A stretch of 64,000 nucleotides of DNA, from contig NZ_CP040751.1 in the NCBI RefSeq assembly GCF_008001235.1, forward strand, positions 1,037,001 to 1,101,000, read 5' to 3'. Below, in pieces: positions 1 to 9,409 of the stretch; position 1 is the first letter of the stretch; each line of letters starts with the position of its first letter. The translations under genes and the position numbers were made by a program. The DNA is from Salidesulfovibrio onnuriiensis. Its GTDB lineage: Bacteria; Desulfobacterota; Desulfovibrionia; Desulfovibrionales; Desulfovibrionaceae. Under the pieces are notes generated by a model that saw only the letters and a program-made list of their open reading frames with translations, did no database searches and had not been told where the DNA came from.

Positions 1-1536
1 GATGGGCGCCAGCTGCCACAGGAACTGGGAAAAGAGCAGCGAGGCCACCATGACCACCGGGAAAACCACCAGTTCGGCCTTGATGATGCCCTTGAGACTG
101 GTGCCCGTAAGCTCGATCTGCCGGAATTGCACCGTGGCCTCCCCGTAGTTGTGGATGGGGATGGGCGCGTACCAGATTTCGATGCCCTGGTAGCCGAAGA
201 ACTTGGCCCCGGCAATGAACGAGAATTCGCGCACCATGGGCAGGCTGATGAACTGCCCGGCCACGCCCTCCATGCGTGCGGTCACGTAGGAGACCACGGG
301 CGTGTACACGAAGCCGTAGAGCACGAAGAATATCCACGGGAAGGACGGCACCAGCCAGACGCACAGGAAGATGTAGGCCAGGGTGGAGAACACGTAGATG
401 GACAGCGAGACCCAGATGTTGATGTCGCCCCGGTTCATGTTGGTCTTGAGCAGCACCGAGAAGTCCAGCTTGCCGTCGCCCGAGCCCTTGAACGACTTGA
501 CCACGTAGTAGACGCCGATGAGCGCGATGGCTAGGCCCAGCCCGATGCCGAAGCTCATGTAGAAGTCGAAGTTGTTGGCGAAGACCGTTTCCACGGTTTC
601 CATGCCCGGGTGCCAGCGGTGCAGGATGCCGTGGTGGTACAGGACCGGGTTGGCCACCACGGTGATGATCAGCCCCACCAGTCCGCCGATGACCGCCCAG
701 AAGGGCAGCACCATGCCGATGAACACCAGGCCCAGGTCGAACTGCAGGCCCGTGGCCACTGCGGGCAGCACATCCTCGGTGTGCCGCGTCAGTTCGATCC
801 ACGGGATGGGAATGAGCCGTATGGTCTCCTGGAACAATAATCCCGAGAGGGCTGGCAGGAGCACGTAGAAGAAGCCGAAGGCCAGGCCGATCATGCCGCC
901 GATGGAAAAGACGCGCCATTTCCAGCCGGTCTTGCGGTCCTCGGTGGATTCGGCCAGGGCCATGGTGCCCAGCGCGCCCACCGGGGCCATGGGGAAGGGC
1001 AGCTTTTCCACGTCCGATGTCAGCCGGTAGAGGCTGTAGCCCAGCCCGAAGTGGTCGATGCGCTGCACGAGCTGCGCACCGATGAGCAGCAGGATCGGGA
1101 TGAGCCAGTCGCCGTGGAAGAAGCTCCGGTCCAGGTAGGAGGCCGATTCCAGGCCCGGGGCCACCCAGTGGGGGATGAATTCCGTGAGGCCGAGCATGCG
1201 CGCGGCGTCGGACTGCACCAGATACTGGTTCCAGAGCAGGCCCTGGAACGGCGAGGCCAGGGCCGCGCCCGCCATGTAGTAGAGCAGGAAGATTTCCTGC
1301 TGCTTGAGTTCCGAGTACGAGCGCTTGGCGATTTCCGCGAACAGGATGATGGTCACCCAGCGGGCGGCCGGACCGATGCCCTGGCCGATGACCAACTGCA
1401 GATACATGCTGCCGGGCATCATCAGGAAGCCGATGAAGATGGCCCCGATAAAGGTCTTCCAATCGAAGCCCTCCTCGAAGCGGTCCGGCGGCTTCATCAG
1501 GTCGCGATACTCTTTGAGTTCCTTGTCGTCGTACAT
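1..1536 (-). CDS. OPT-like polytopic membrane protein, C-terminus beyond window
   Basis: The reading frame is open from the ATG at 1536 to the window edge (512 codons, no stop), so the C-terminus is missing. The translation starts MYDDKELKEYRDLM and has many hydrophobic segments separated by short polar loops. It resembles the oligopeptide-transporter (OPT)-like proteins often annotated 'peptide transporter' in Desulfovibrio; the substrate is unknown. It is the last visible gene of a minus-strand operon that also encodes a second OPT-like protein, two FtsX permeases and an ABC ATPase. It lies 171 bp after the stop of the preceding gene, and a GC-rich hairpin repeat fills that gap. I assign the superfamily from overall hydropathy and sequence feel, not from a diagnostic motif. 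An inner-membrane location is inferred. Confidence 0.7.
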   Translation of the reverse strand, partial: MYDDKELKEYRDLMKPPDRFEEGFDWKTFIGAIFIGFLMMPGSMYLQLVIGQGIGPAARWVTIILFAEIAKRSYSELKQQEIFLLYYMAGAALASPFQGLLWNQYLVQSDAARMLGLTEFIPHWVAPGLESASYLDRSFFHGDWLIPILLLIGAQLVQRIDHFGLGYSLYRLTSDVEKLPFPMAPVGALGTMALAESTEDRKTGWKWRVFSIGGMIGLAFGFFYVLLPALSGLLFQETIRLIPIPWIELTRHTEDVLPAVATGLQFDLGLVFIGMVLPFWAVIGGLVGLIITVVANPVLYHHGILHRWHPGMETVETVFANNFDFYMSFGIGLGLAIALIGVYYVVKSFKGSGDGKLDFSVLLKTNMNRGDINIWVSLSIYVFSTLAYIFLCVWLVPSFPWIFFVLYGFVYTPVVSYVTARMEGVAGQFISLPMVREFSFIAGAKFFGYQGIEIWYAPIPIHNYGEATVQFRQIELTGTSLKGIIKAELVVFPVVMVASLLFSQFLWQLAPI

Positions 1537-1551
1537 ATGCAGCCTTGTGTT

Positions 1552-1648
1552 GCCGGGGGAAGGGGGAACCCCCTTTGCAAAGGGGGTTCCCCCTTCCCCC
1601 GGACCCCCAACCCCCTTCCCGAAAATCCCTGGCGATCGCTTTGCGATG
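1552..1648 (-). repeat. GC-rich hairpin repeat (family 2, copy 1)
   Basis: This contains a perfect inverted repeat: 24-nt arms at 1553-1576 and 1579-1602 around a 2-nt centre (GC), built of alternating G5/A2 and C5/T2 blocks. On the minus strand it is preceded by CATCGC..AGCGATCGCCAGGGA, a leader also found in altered form at 38539. It sits between two genes of the same operon, where it may terminate, stabilise or process the transcript. There is no T-run directly after the stem. Confidence 0.85.
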
Positions 1649-1707
1649 GGGGGTGGCCGGTTGTTTTTCTATCTCATATCGTAGTTTTCAGTAAACGGTT
1701 CCCTGAG

Positions 1708-3708
1708 CTACACCGGGAACACGTTGTACACGGTTTTCGTCCACAGGCTCAGGAGCGCATAGAAGCCGCCCATGAGGAAATCGCCCAGAATCAGGCCCAC
1801 GAACAGGAAACGCAGCCGGTTGAACAGGGCCGTGCCCCCGTAGTGCAGACAGAGGTGGTTGCACATCCATCCCAGGAAAAAGCTGAACCAGAGCACCTTC
1901 ATGCCCGTGGAATAGGCCACAAGGTAGCCCAGCGGATGCAGGGGCCACCAGGGCAGTCGGTAGTAGCAGAGAATCAGCAGGCCCATGATCAGCGCGCCCG
2001 CGCCCGAGTAGATGAGGGTCCACTTGTTGGGACCCGTGGGCACGTCCACCAGCCGCTGGGCGTTTTCGTAGTTGGCCAGCACGGTCTGGGTGGCCCATTC
2101 CAGGTTCAGGTCCCGCAGCCCGTACTTGTGGCCCAGGTAGAGCATGGTCACGAAGGCCGTGCCCACGGCCAGCAGCAGGGCCGCCGTCACGCCGAGGACC
2201 ACCACGCACTTGGCCTGGTTTTTCTCGCAGGCCTTGGAGCCGTGGAACAGGGTGGGCAGCACCGCGCTGCGCATGTCCAGGAAAAGCATCTTTTGCATGA
2301 CAGCGGCGCAGGCGATGCCCGCCTGGCCAAACATGCCCGTGCCGAAGAATCCCACCATGCCGTCCATGGGCGCGGCCGTGAGCGTGAAATAGGGCAGCCC
2401 GCCCTGGCAGACTACGCGCGCGGAAACCACGGCCACTATGATGAAGGCCACGGGCAGGATCAGGGCCGCGACGGGCGGCAGCCCGAACCACCAGCCCCAT
2501 GCCGCGAGGAAGAGCACGCCGAAGAGCAGCCCCCACAGGGGCCAGACCGGGGGCAGCCAATCCTCGGGCGTGCCGGGCCTGGAGTCCTCGCCCAGCCTTC
2601 TGCGGCATAGGGGCTTGTACAGGCACAGGAACGTTTCCTTGAGGTGGTGGCGCGCCAGCCAAGCCAGGAAAAGGAAGAAGACGATATACGCGCCGATGGA
2701 CTGAGCGCCCTCGGGCCGGTAGAGGTCCGCGCCGAAGGTCACGCCCAGGGCGGCCTCGGGCAGTTGCAGGCCCAGCACGTAGAGCAGCCCGTAGGAAAGC
2801 CCGGCCAGGATGAAGAAGACCCAGAAGCTGAAGGATATCTGCCGCGTGGTCAGGAAGGCGAAGCCGATGAACGCGGGGACGATGTACAGCTTGAGCTTGT
2901 AGAAGCCCGAGAACAGGCCGAACTTGGGGAAGTACTTGCCCGCCAGGATGATGGTGGGCAGTTCCGGGACGCTCGGGAAATAGTAGTGCATGCCGTTCAT
3001 GAGGTGCAGGAAACCGGCCAGGAACAGCCCGGCGATCAGGAACCTGTCGGCCCAGAACGAGCCGAACCGACCCTGGTCCAGGGCCTGGCCCATGATCTGG
3101 GGCACCCGAAACAGCGGGAACATGACCCGCTCGTTCATGACCCACTGCTTGCCGAGCAGGCGCATGAGGCAGACCATGACGAAGAACGAAGCCAGGATGA
3201 AGGCGGCCCAGACCAGCAGGGGCTGGAGCCAGACGCCCCAGGGCACGTGGGAGAGCACCTCGCCCACGCCCATGGCCTTGGCGTTCGGCAGCCCGTTGTA
3301 GAGCGTTTTCACGGCTGCGGCGCTGTCCGGGAACCATGCGTCCGGCAGCAGGGGACGCAGCACCTCGGTCCAGCGGAAGGCGTCCTTGGCGAAATGCTGG
3401 GGCGCGGTGATGTTCACGAAAAAGGTTTCTGCCAGCCCGTTCCAGCCGATGCTGGTGAACAGGATCATGAGCACCCAGGCAGTGAGAATCTCCATGCCGT
3501 TGAGCGGGGGCGGCTTTTTGCTCAGCCTGCTTGCGGCCGCCGACAGGACAAAGAGCCATGCCGCGACAAAGAACGGGGCCAGGGGGAAGTTGCCGTTGCC
3601 TATGGGCGTGTTGCGCAGGTAGGCGTCGTTGTACGGTGTGAACACGCACAGCGCCAGGCCGAGGGCCAGGCCAGCGAGCACGGCCCGGAAGCGGATTCGG
3701 TCAGTCAT
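1708..3708 (-). CDS. DUF6785/DUF6784-type polytopic membrane protein
   Basis: This 666-residue protein has about 14 or more hydrophobic segments, starting with a membrane helix at residues 9-25. The C-terminal part (about 560-660, including PLHPLGYLVAYSTGMKVLWF, YGG and LILGDFLMGG) looks like the DUF6784 module that normally follows DUF6785 in OPT-like proteins of Planctomycetes and Desulfovibrio. The function of the family is not established; transport is a guess from topology. The start codon lies 1 nt after the stop of the giant FtsX permease gene (TGACATG), so the two are probably translationally coupled. Domain names are from memory and should be confirmed by profile search. Confidence 0.75.
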   Translation of the reverse strand: MTDRIRFRAVLAGLALGLALCVFTPYNDAYLRNTPIGNGNFPLAPFFVAAWLFVLSAAASRLSKKPPPLNGMEILTAWVLMILFTSIGWNGLAETFFVNITAPQHFAKDAFRWTEVLRPLLPDAWFPDSAAAVKTLYNGLPNAKAMGVGEVLSHVPWGVWLQPLLVWAAFILASFFVMVCLMRLLGKQWVMNERVMFPLFRVPQIMGQALDQGRFGSFWADRFLIAGLFLAGFLHLMNGMHYYFPSVPELPTIILAGKYFPKFGLFSGFYKLKLYIVPAFIGFAFLTTRQISFSFWVFFILAGLSYGLLYVLGLQLPEAALGVTFGADLYRPEGAQSIGAYIVFFLFLAWLARHHLKETFLCLYKPLCRRRLGEDSRPGTPEDWLPPVWPLWGLLFGVLFLAAWGWWFGLPPVAALILPVAFIIVAVVSARVVCQGGLPYFTLTAAPMDGMVGFFGTGMFGQAGIACAAVMQKMLFLDMRSAVLPTLFHGSKACEKNQAKCVVVLGVTAALLLAVGTAFVTMLYLGHKYGLRDLNLEWATQTVLANYENAQRLVDVPTGPNKWTLIYSGAGALIMGLLILCYYRLPWWPLHPLGYLVAYSTGMKVLWFSFFLGWMCNHLCLHYGGTALFNRLRFLFVGLILGDFLMGGFYALLSLWTKTVYNVFPV

Positions 3709-3709
3709 G

Positions 3710-6700
3710 TCAGCCAGCCTCCTCGATCCGCTTCATGCGCTCGGCAAAATGTTCTGTCAGGTCGGTTGCGTAGCCCTGCACGGCCACCTCGTCCAGGGAG
3801 CGCCAGGCCAGAAGCTGCTTGCGCAGGTCGTTGAGGAAATTGCGGTTCAGGTTTTCCCAGGCCTTGTGCTCTCCGGCCTCGCGGGTGAGCTGCACCCGGA
3901 TCTGACGGTAGCCCCGGTACAGGTCGGACGGGCAGAAGGTCAGGTCCACCTTTTGGCGCACCCCGAAGTCGAAGGGGGCCAGCCAGACGCGCAGGTTCAT
4001 GCGGAAGCAGTAGTCCTCGCCCGTGAGCTGCTCCGGGGTCAGGCACTGGACGGTCCTTTCCCCCAGCTCCTTCCGGGCCTCGTTGTCCAGATAGGAGCAG
4101 GCCATGTCCGCGGTGGAGAACGCCCCGTGGGAAACGTCGTGGTGCGTGTCGTAGTAGGCGCGCAGGAAGCCGCCCGCGCTGGCCTGTTCCGCCAGGTTGA
4201 TGAGGAAGGGCAGCATCACCGTGAGGGTGTCGCCTTCGGCCTTGGGCATGGTCCAGGACCTGTTCACGTCCGGGATGGCGATGCGCGAGGCCACCCGGGC
4301 CGGGTAGAGCACCGACACCAGCACCACCAGGATGACCAGGATCATGGCCGCGACCCCGGCGGTGGAGGAGTAGTTGGCGGTCATGCCCGCCCACAGGGCC
4401 GTGCCCGCGAGGGCCACCGCGGAAAGCTGGGCCAGGAGATAGCCGATGACCACGGCGATGACCGCAAAGGCCAGCGCCTCGGCAATGAACAGGAAGGCCA
4501 CGTGGGGCGGGGCCAGGCCCACCGAGGTGTAGACCGCGATCTCGGGGCGGCGCTCGTAGACCGAGCCGATCATGGTGTTGAGCACGATGAGGATGGAGAT
4601 GGCCAGGGGAATGAGGATGTTGGCCACGCCCGAATAGTTGACCGCGTCCGAGGTGAAGAACAGCGAGGTGCCGTCCCTGCCGCCCCGGAAGAGCATGAGC
4701 CCGAAGCGGTCGCCCAGGGCCGTGCCCAGGTCCTTTTCCCCGGTCTGCTTGACGGCCAGCCCCTTGAGCTTGCCCGTGTTGCCCAGGGAAAGCAGCAGCT
4801 CGGCGGGCAGGATGGCCGTTTCATAGCCGGGAATATGCTGGTAGCGGCTCTGGTAGTCGAGCACGTCCTCGCCCTCCTCGATGGCTTCGGCCTCGGTGCT
4901 GGAGAGCTGCACGGCCGCCTCGTTGGGATAGACGATGGGGGTGATGGGTTCCCCGTCCAGGTCCGGGTTGTCCCGCAGGCCCGTGTCGCCGAAGATGCCC
5001 ACCAGGGTGTAGGGCACTCCCCAGACCGTCATTTCGTCGCCGATATCCGCGCCGATGGCCGTGGTGATTCGTTCCGGGAGCAGCACCACGTGCCGTTCGC
5101 CCGGCCGGAACCAGCGGCCTTTGACCAGGATGCGGTCCAGGCCGGAAACCCGGGGCTCGGTGTGGGAGAGGCCCACGGTCCCCCGAAGCTGCGCCACCTT
5201 GCCCTTGAAGGAAACCGGGATGAGCGGGGCGCGGGACTTGTCGCCGGTGAGCCCGGTGTCGTACCAGACGCGCGGGGCCACGACGCCCTTGTCCGCATAG
5301 GCCTCGGAGACCACGGACAGGGCCTCCACGGGCAGGTCCTGCCAGTTGAAATATTTCATGAGCAGCCCGTCATAGCCCGCCTTGGGGCTGAAGGTGGCCC
5401 ATCCCTTTTCGCGCACGGATTTCACGGTGGTGAAGTTCATGATGGTGAAGGTCAGGATCACCAGGGTGGCCAGGGTCAGGAAGGTGCGCACGGGCCTGCG
5501 CTTGAGGTTGCTGACCCCGAGCACGAAGGCGGCGGTGAAGGCCGCTGCCGGGCTGATGTCCGAGAGCTTCAGATGCTTGGAGCGTCGCTGCAGCTCCACC
5601 ATTTCCCGCTCGAAGCGGAAGAAGATGATCAGGCTCACCAGCAGGGACAGGGCCAGGATGAAGAAGGCCAGGATGACCACCATGGGGCTGTAGGTCAGTT
5701 CAAAGGCCGGATGAACCATGTAGACCACCGCAATGATGGCGGCCAGCAGCCCCAGGAAGGCCCCGATGCGCTTGCGGATGTCCGCGAAACCGAAGAGCAG
5801 CCGTTCCATGCAGTAGGCAAAGGGCACGAACAGGGCCACGTAGAAGAGCACCCCGATGAGCACGTCCTTCTGGGTCTTGTCCACGTCGTTGTAGACCTTG
5901 GAGGCCTTGGCCAGGGAGGAGCGGGCCGACTCCATGAACCTGTCCCAGCGTTTTTCCGCCCGGTACTGCCGGGCCTGCTGGAGTTCCTCGAGGCCGAGGG
6001 CGGCCAGCGCCTGGACCCGTTCGTTGACGATGCCCTTCTGCTCCAGGTTTTTCACGCGCGGGGTGAGCAGGTTCCACATGTCGTTGGCCGCGCGGAATTC
6101 GGTCATGGGGATGGTGGGCCAGCTCCGGGCCAGATAGCCCGAGCCCAGCGGGTTCTCGGGCGTGGAATTCAGCAGCAGTTCCTTCTTGTCCAGCACCGTG
6201 TCCGAAAGGGTCAGCTTGATGGGCACGTCCGGTTCCAGGAACAGGGTCCCCAGGGTGGAGGACCGGGTGTCCAGGCGGCTGTACCAGTAGCTCACGGGAG
6301 GGGCCTCGGTGCGCGCGTCGATGAGCGTGGGCCGGTAGAGATACTTGAAGGTTCGCGGGTCGAACATGTCGAAGAGCGTGGTCTGCGTGCAGGAGAACAG
6401 GATCATGTCCGTCTCCATGACGCTGCGGCTCAGCTTGACCCGGTAGGCGTCCTTGCCGGTCTTGGGCTTGTCCACGGCCCAGACGGCCAGTCCGGTGCGC
6501 TCGTCGAAGCGCATGCCTTCGAGCACGGCCTTGTGGTAGCTGATCTTCTTGTCGGCCAGGCCCGGGATGCGGAACCGGCCCTCGGTGTCCACCATGCCGT
6601 ACATGCGCGTGCCCCACTGGAAAGCGAGAAAGACCGTGTCCGTGCCCGGCTTGTCCGGGAACAGCTCGCCCTTGCGCAGCAGGTTGGCCCTGCCTTCAAG

Positions 6701-8647
6701 GGTGGTATAACGGTCCTTGCCCCGTTTTCCGGCTTCGGCGATGGGCCTGGCGGCCAGTTCCCGCGCCAGGGACTGCACCAGCCGGGACTGACGCTTGAAG
6801 TAGCTGAAGTTCACGCGGGACGGGATATCGTAGGGGGTGCCCCAGGCCGGGCGCACGTCATGCACCGTGGCCAGGGTGAATCCCGGGAATCCGGCAATGG
6901 CCATGGGCTCCCCGCCCAGTTCCGGGCCGTCGGGCAGGTAGCTTTCCCAGGTTCGCAGCCTGCTCGGACGCAGGGTGCCGTGGTACAGGGGCTTCAATTC
7001 CTTGGGCAGGGTCTTGGCCCTGGCCTCGAAAATGTCGTGGATGGGGCTGAAGAACCGGGTGCGGTTCACGTCCGGCTTGAGGTCGTAGAGCCAGCCCTTG
7101 TCGAATCCGCCCACCCCCTTGCCGTGGCTGGAAAGGAACAGGGACATGTGCGCGGCAATGGAGCGCCCGCCCATGACCTTGCGCAGTTCCAGGGCGGAGT
7201 TCACCGCGCCCAGCCGGGCGTTGGCGTCGTTCAGCACCCGGTCCTGCCATTCCAGGGCCTGGCGGGTGTAGCGGGCCAGCACGTCCCTTTCCTTTTCCCC
7301 CAGGGGGACATCGGCCTGGGAGGCCTGCACCCAGGTGAGGCGCTTGAGGACCAGCCGCTCGGCGGCCAGTTTTTTGATGGCCTGCTGCAGGTCCACCACG
7401 TCCTGGTTCTGTGTCTTTTTGCCGCGCATGTGCCCCTTGCCCGTGCGTTGCATGGCCTGGTTGTGGCGGCCCAGCAGGCGTAGGCGCATGAGCTGGCTGG
7501 TGATGTCGTCCTCGGCATTGCGCACCACGGTCTTGTAGGCGTTGCGCAGCAGGGCGAGGTCGGCGGGGGAAATTCCGGACAGGTCCAGGGGCTCCTTGCG
7601 GAAGAGCAGCTCCAGGGCGCGGGCCGCGTTGATGGTACGCTCGGTGTAGTGTTGCTTCAGCCGGGCCAGTTCCTTTTTCTTGGTCACCAGGGCCCAGGTG
7701 AATTCGCGCATGCCCGCCTGGGCCTGGGCATGCGCCCCGCTGGCCAGCAGCAGCACCGGCCGTTTGGGGCGTTTCCTGCCCAGCGTTTCGGCCACGTCCA
7801 TGAGCGTGGCGATGGAGCAGGATTCGTCCGCGCCCGGAGAATCCCCGGCCACGAAGGTGGACGATCCATAGAAGGCCTCCACGATGAGCAGCTGGTCGGC
7901 CAGGGCCGGGTCCGTGCCCTCCATGAAGCAGTAGACGTTTTCCTCGGTGGCCTGCTCCCACTGGGCGCTGGAGGTCAGCAGCACGTCGCCCAGGTCCATG
8001 GGCTTTGATTCGTTGACGTTTTCGCCGAAAAGCTCCGCAGCCTGGGACTTGGAGATCCAGAACATGGGGAAGTCCACCGGGGTCAGCTCCACCTTGTTCA
8101 CGAAAAACGCCGAGGGCGTGGGGCCGCCGCCCGTGCCCACGAAGATCAGGGCGCGCGCGCCGAGCACGGCCGCGTTGTTCCAGTTCTTGCCCGAGTCCAT
8201 GTCCATGAGGACCACGGCCCCTTCGGGATCAAGGCCGTTGAAGTCTTTGAGATGCCCCTGGCCCACATAGAGCAGCCTGCCGCCGAGGCCCGGCGGCTCG
8301 ATGGCCCCGGGCGAAAGCACGTTGGTGCGCAGCTGCTTGATGTGGATTCGTCCCTGCTCGGGCAGCACCAGGTCCGCGCCGTAGGAACGGACCACGGGCA
8401 CCCGGAAGGACTGGCGGCCGATGATCCGGCCGGTTTCGCCCGCGCTCGTGTTGGCCGGGACGAGCCTGCGGAACTCCTCGGCCACGGCGTCCGCCGCGGC
8501 CTGCGCCCCGGGCGTGCCCGGACTGCGGTCGCCCATGGCGGCCATGCGGCGCAGGAAGTCCTCCCCCGCGAATGCGGCGGACGCCGCCAGCAGGGTCAGC
8601 AGCGCGGCCAGGACCGCGGCGAGGCGCAGGGCGGGGCGGCTCGGCAT
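3710..8647 (-). CDS. Giant FtsX-like permease with degenerate M28-peptidase-like ectodomain
   Basis: This 1645-residue protein has a signal peptide (1-27). Residues 30-340 resemble an M28 zinc aminopeptidase with a PA-like insert (about 105-235), but the metal-site motifs are altered. The usual AHYD reads AFYG (258-261), the GADD-type motif survives as GADE (272-275), and the usual EE pair reads AHAQ (305-308). A long ectodomain follows. Membrane helices are at about 925-1010 and an FtsX block starts near 1055 (KRRPVRTFLTLATLVILTF). A second FtsX block after residue 1340 carries the typical YERRPEIAVYTSVGLAPPHV stretch, and a soluble C-terminal domain of about 170 residues ends the chain. It overlaps the ATPase stop by 1 nt (TGATG). 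It is probably the main permease of a MacB/LolCDE-like (type VII) ABC system acting on periplasmic or envelope substrates; the ligand is unknown. Confidence 0.8.
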   Translation of the reverse strand: MPSRPALRLAAVLAALLTLLAASAAFAGEDFLRRMAAMGDRSPGTPGAQAAADAVAEEFRRLVPANTSAGETGRIIGRQSFRVPVVRSYGADLVLPEQGRIHIKQLRTNVLSPGAIEPPGLGGRLLYVGQGHLKDFNGLDPEGAVVLMDMDSGKNWNNAAVLGARALIFVGTGGGPTPSAFFVNKVELTPVDFPMFWISKSQAAELFGENVNESKPMDLGDVLLTSSAQWEQATEENVYCFMEGTDPALADQLLIVEAFYGSSTFVAGDSPGADESCSIATLMDVAETLGRKRPKRPVLLLASGAHAQAQAGMREFTWALVTKKKELARLKQHYTERTINAARALELLFRKEPLDLSGISPADLALLRNAYKTVVRNAEDDITSQLMRLRLLGRHNQAMQRTGKGHMRGKKTQNQDVVDLQQAIKKLAAERLVLKRLTWVQASQADVPLGEKERDVLARYTRQALEWQDRVLNDANARLGAVNSALELRKVMGGRSIAAHMSLFLSSHGKGVGGFDKGWLYDLKPDVNRTRFFSPIHDIFEARAKTLPKELKPLYHGTLRPSRLRTWESYLPDGPELGGEPMAIAGFPGFTLATVHDVRPAWGTPYDIPSRVNFSYFKRQSRLVQSLARELAARPIAEAGKRGKDRYTTLEGRANLLRKGELFPDKPGTDTVFLAFQWGTRMYGMVDTEGRFRIPGLADKKISYHKAVLEGMRFDERTGLAVWAVDKPKTGKDAYRVKLSRSVMETDMILFSCTQTTLFDMFDPRTFKYLYRPTLIDARTEAPPVSYWYSRLDTRSSTLGTLFLEPDVPIKLTLSDTVLDKKELLLNSTPENPLGSGYLARSWPTIPMTEFRAANDMWNLLTPRVKNLEQKGIVNERVQALAALGLEELQQARQYRAEKRWDRFMESARSSLAKASKVYNDVDKTQKDVLIGVLFYVALFVPFAYCMERLLFGFADIRKRIGAFLGLLAAIIAVVYMVHPAFELTYSPMVVILAFFILALSLLVSLIIFFRFEREMVELQRRSKHLKLSDISPAAAFTAAFVLGVSNLKRRPVRTFLTLATLVILTFTIMNFTTVKSVREKGWATFSPKAGYDGLLMKYFNWQDLPVEALSVVSEAYADKGVVAPRVWYDTGLTGDKSRAPLIPVSFKGKVAQLRGTVGLSHTEPRVSGLDRILVKGRWFRPGERHVVLLPERITTAIGADIGDEMTVWGVPYTLVGIFGDTGLRDNPDLDGEPITPIVYPNEAAVQLSSTEAEAIEEGEDVLDYQSRYQHIPGYETAILPAELLLSLGNTGKLKGLAVKQTGEKDLGTALGDRFGLMLFRGGRDGTSLFFTSDAVNYSGVANILIPLAISILIVLNTMIGSVYERRPEIAVYTSVGLAPPHVAFLFIAEALAFAVIAVVIGYLLAQLSAVALAGTALWAGMTANYSSTAGVAAMILVILVVLVSVLYPARVASRIAIPDVNRSWTMPKAEGDTLTVMLPFLINLAEQASAGGFLRAYYDTHHDVSHGAFSTADMACSYLDNEARKELGERTVQCLTPEQLTGEDYCFRMNLRVWLAPFDFGVRQKVDLTFCPSDLYRGYRQIRVQLTREAGEHKAWENLNRNFLNDLRKQLLAWRSLDEVAVQGYATDLTEHFAERMKRIEEAG

Positions 8648-9399
8648 CAGGCGGGCGCTCCTTCGGCTTCGGCGATGCCCCCCACGCTGATATCCAGTTC
8701 GTCGCGGTTCTCGATGCGGTCGATCATGCCGTCGCGGATCCAGACCACCCGGTCCGAGACATTGAGCATCTTGTAGTCGTGGGTGGCGGAAATGACTGTG
8801 ACCCCGCGCTCGGCCGAGAGCATCTTCAGGAGTTCGATGATCTCCGCGCCCGTGGAAAGGTCCAGGTTGCCGGTGGGTTCATCGGCCAGGATGATGGCCG
8901 GGTCGTTGGCCAGGGAGCGGGCAATGGCCACGCGCTGCTGCTGGCCGCCGGAAAGCTCCAGGGGCTTGTGCTGGAAGCGCTCGCCCAGGCCCACCAGCTT
9001 GAGCAGCTCGATGCCCTTCTCCTGGGCGTCGTCCCCGTGCATGCCCGCGAAGGTCATGGGCAGGGTCACGTTTTCCAGGGCGGTCATGACCGGGATGAGG
9101 TTGAAGGTCTGGAAGATGTACCCGATCTTGCGGTTGCGGAGCCAGGCCAGCTCGTAGGCGTCCAGCTGCGAGATGTCCACCTCGTCGATGAACACCTTGC
9201 CGTCCGTGGGCTTGTCCAGGCCACCGATCATGTTGAACAGGGTGGATTTGCCCGAGCCGGAGGGGCCCATGATGGAAATGTATTCCCCGGCCATGATTTC
9301 CAGGTCCACGCCCTTGAGCACGTGCACGGTCTGCCTGCCCAGGGGGAAGTCCTTTTTCACGTTGATGACGCGGACAATGGTGTGGCGTTCGTCTGTCAT
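8647..9399 (-). CDS. ABC transporter ATP-binding protein, MacB/LolD type
   Basis: This 250-residue ATPase has Walker A GPSGSGKST (about 45-53), a Q-loop in IFQTFN, the ABC signature LSGGQQQRVAIARSL, Walker B IILADEPTGNLD and an H-loop in ATHD. The sequence around IGGLDKPTDG and YELAWLRNRKIGYIFQ is typical of LolD/MacB-family ATPases that pair with FtsX permeases. It lies 10 nt after the small FtsX gene and overlaps the giant permease gene by 1 nt, so the three probably form one complex. It would hydrolyse ATP on the cytoplasmic face and drive movements of the periplasmic domains rather than classic import. Confidence 0.93.
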   Translation of the reverse strand: MTDERHTIVRVINVKKDFPLGRQTVHVLKGVDLEIMAGEYISIMGPSGSGKSTLFNMIGGLDKPTDGKVFIDEVDISQLDAYELAWLRNRKIGYIFQTFNLIPVMTALENVTLPMTFAGMHGDDAQEKGIELLKLVGLGERFQHKPLELSGGQQQRVAIARSLANDPAIILADEPTGNLDLSTGAEIIELLKMLSAERGVTVISATHDYKMLNVSDRVVWIRDGMIDRIENRDELDISVGGIAEAEGAPA

Positions 9400-9409
9400 G
9401 GTCTGTCCT

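Noticed and set aside
3629-7483. Long plus-strand open frame (over 1280 codons) opposite the giant FtsX gene
   Set aside because: It is rich in Gly, His, Arg, Gln and Val with no domain, no start context, and is fully antisense to a gene with clear FtsX motifs. GC-rich codon bias opens the reverse frame.
7600-8570. An active M28 zinc peptidase
   Set aside because: The positions expected to bind zinc read AFYG and AHAQ, so I describe it only as M28-like and degenerate.
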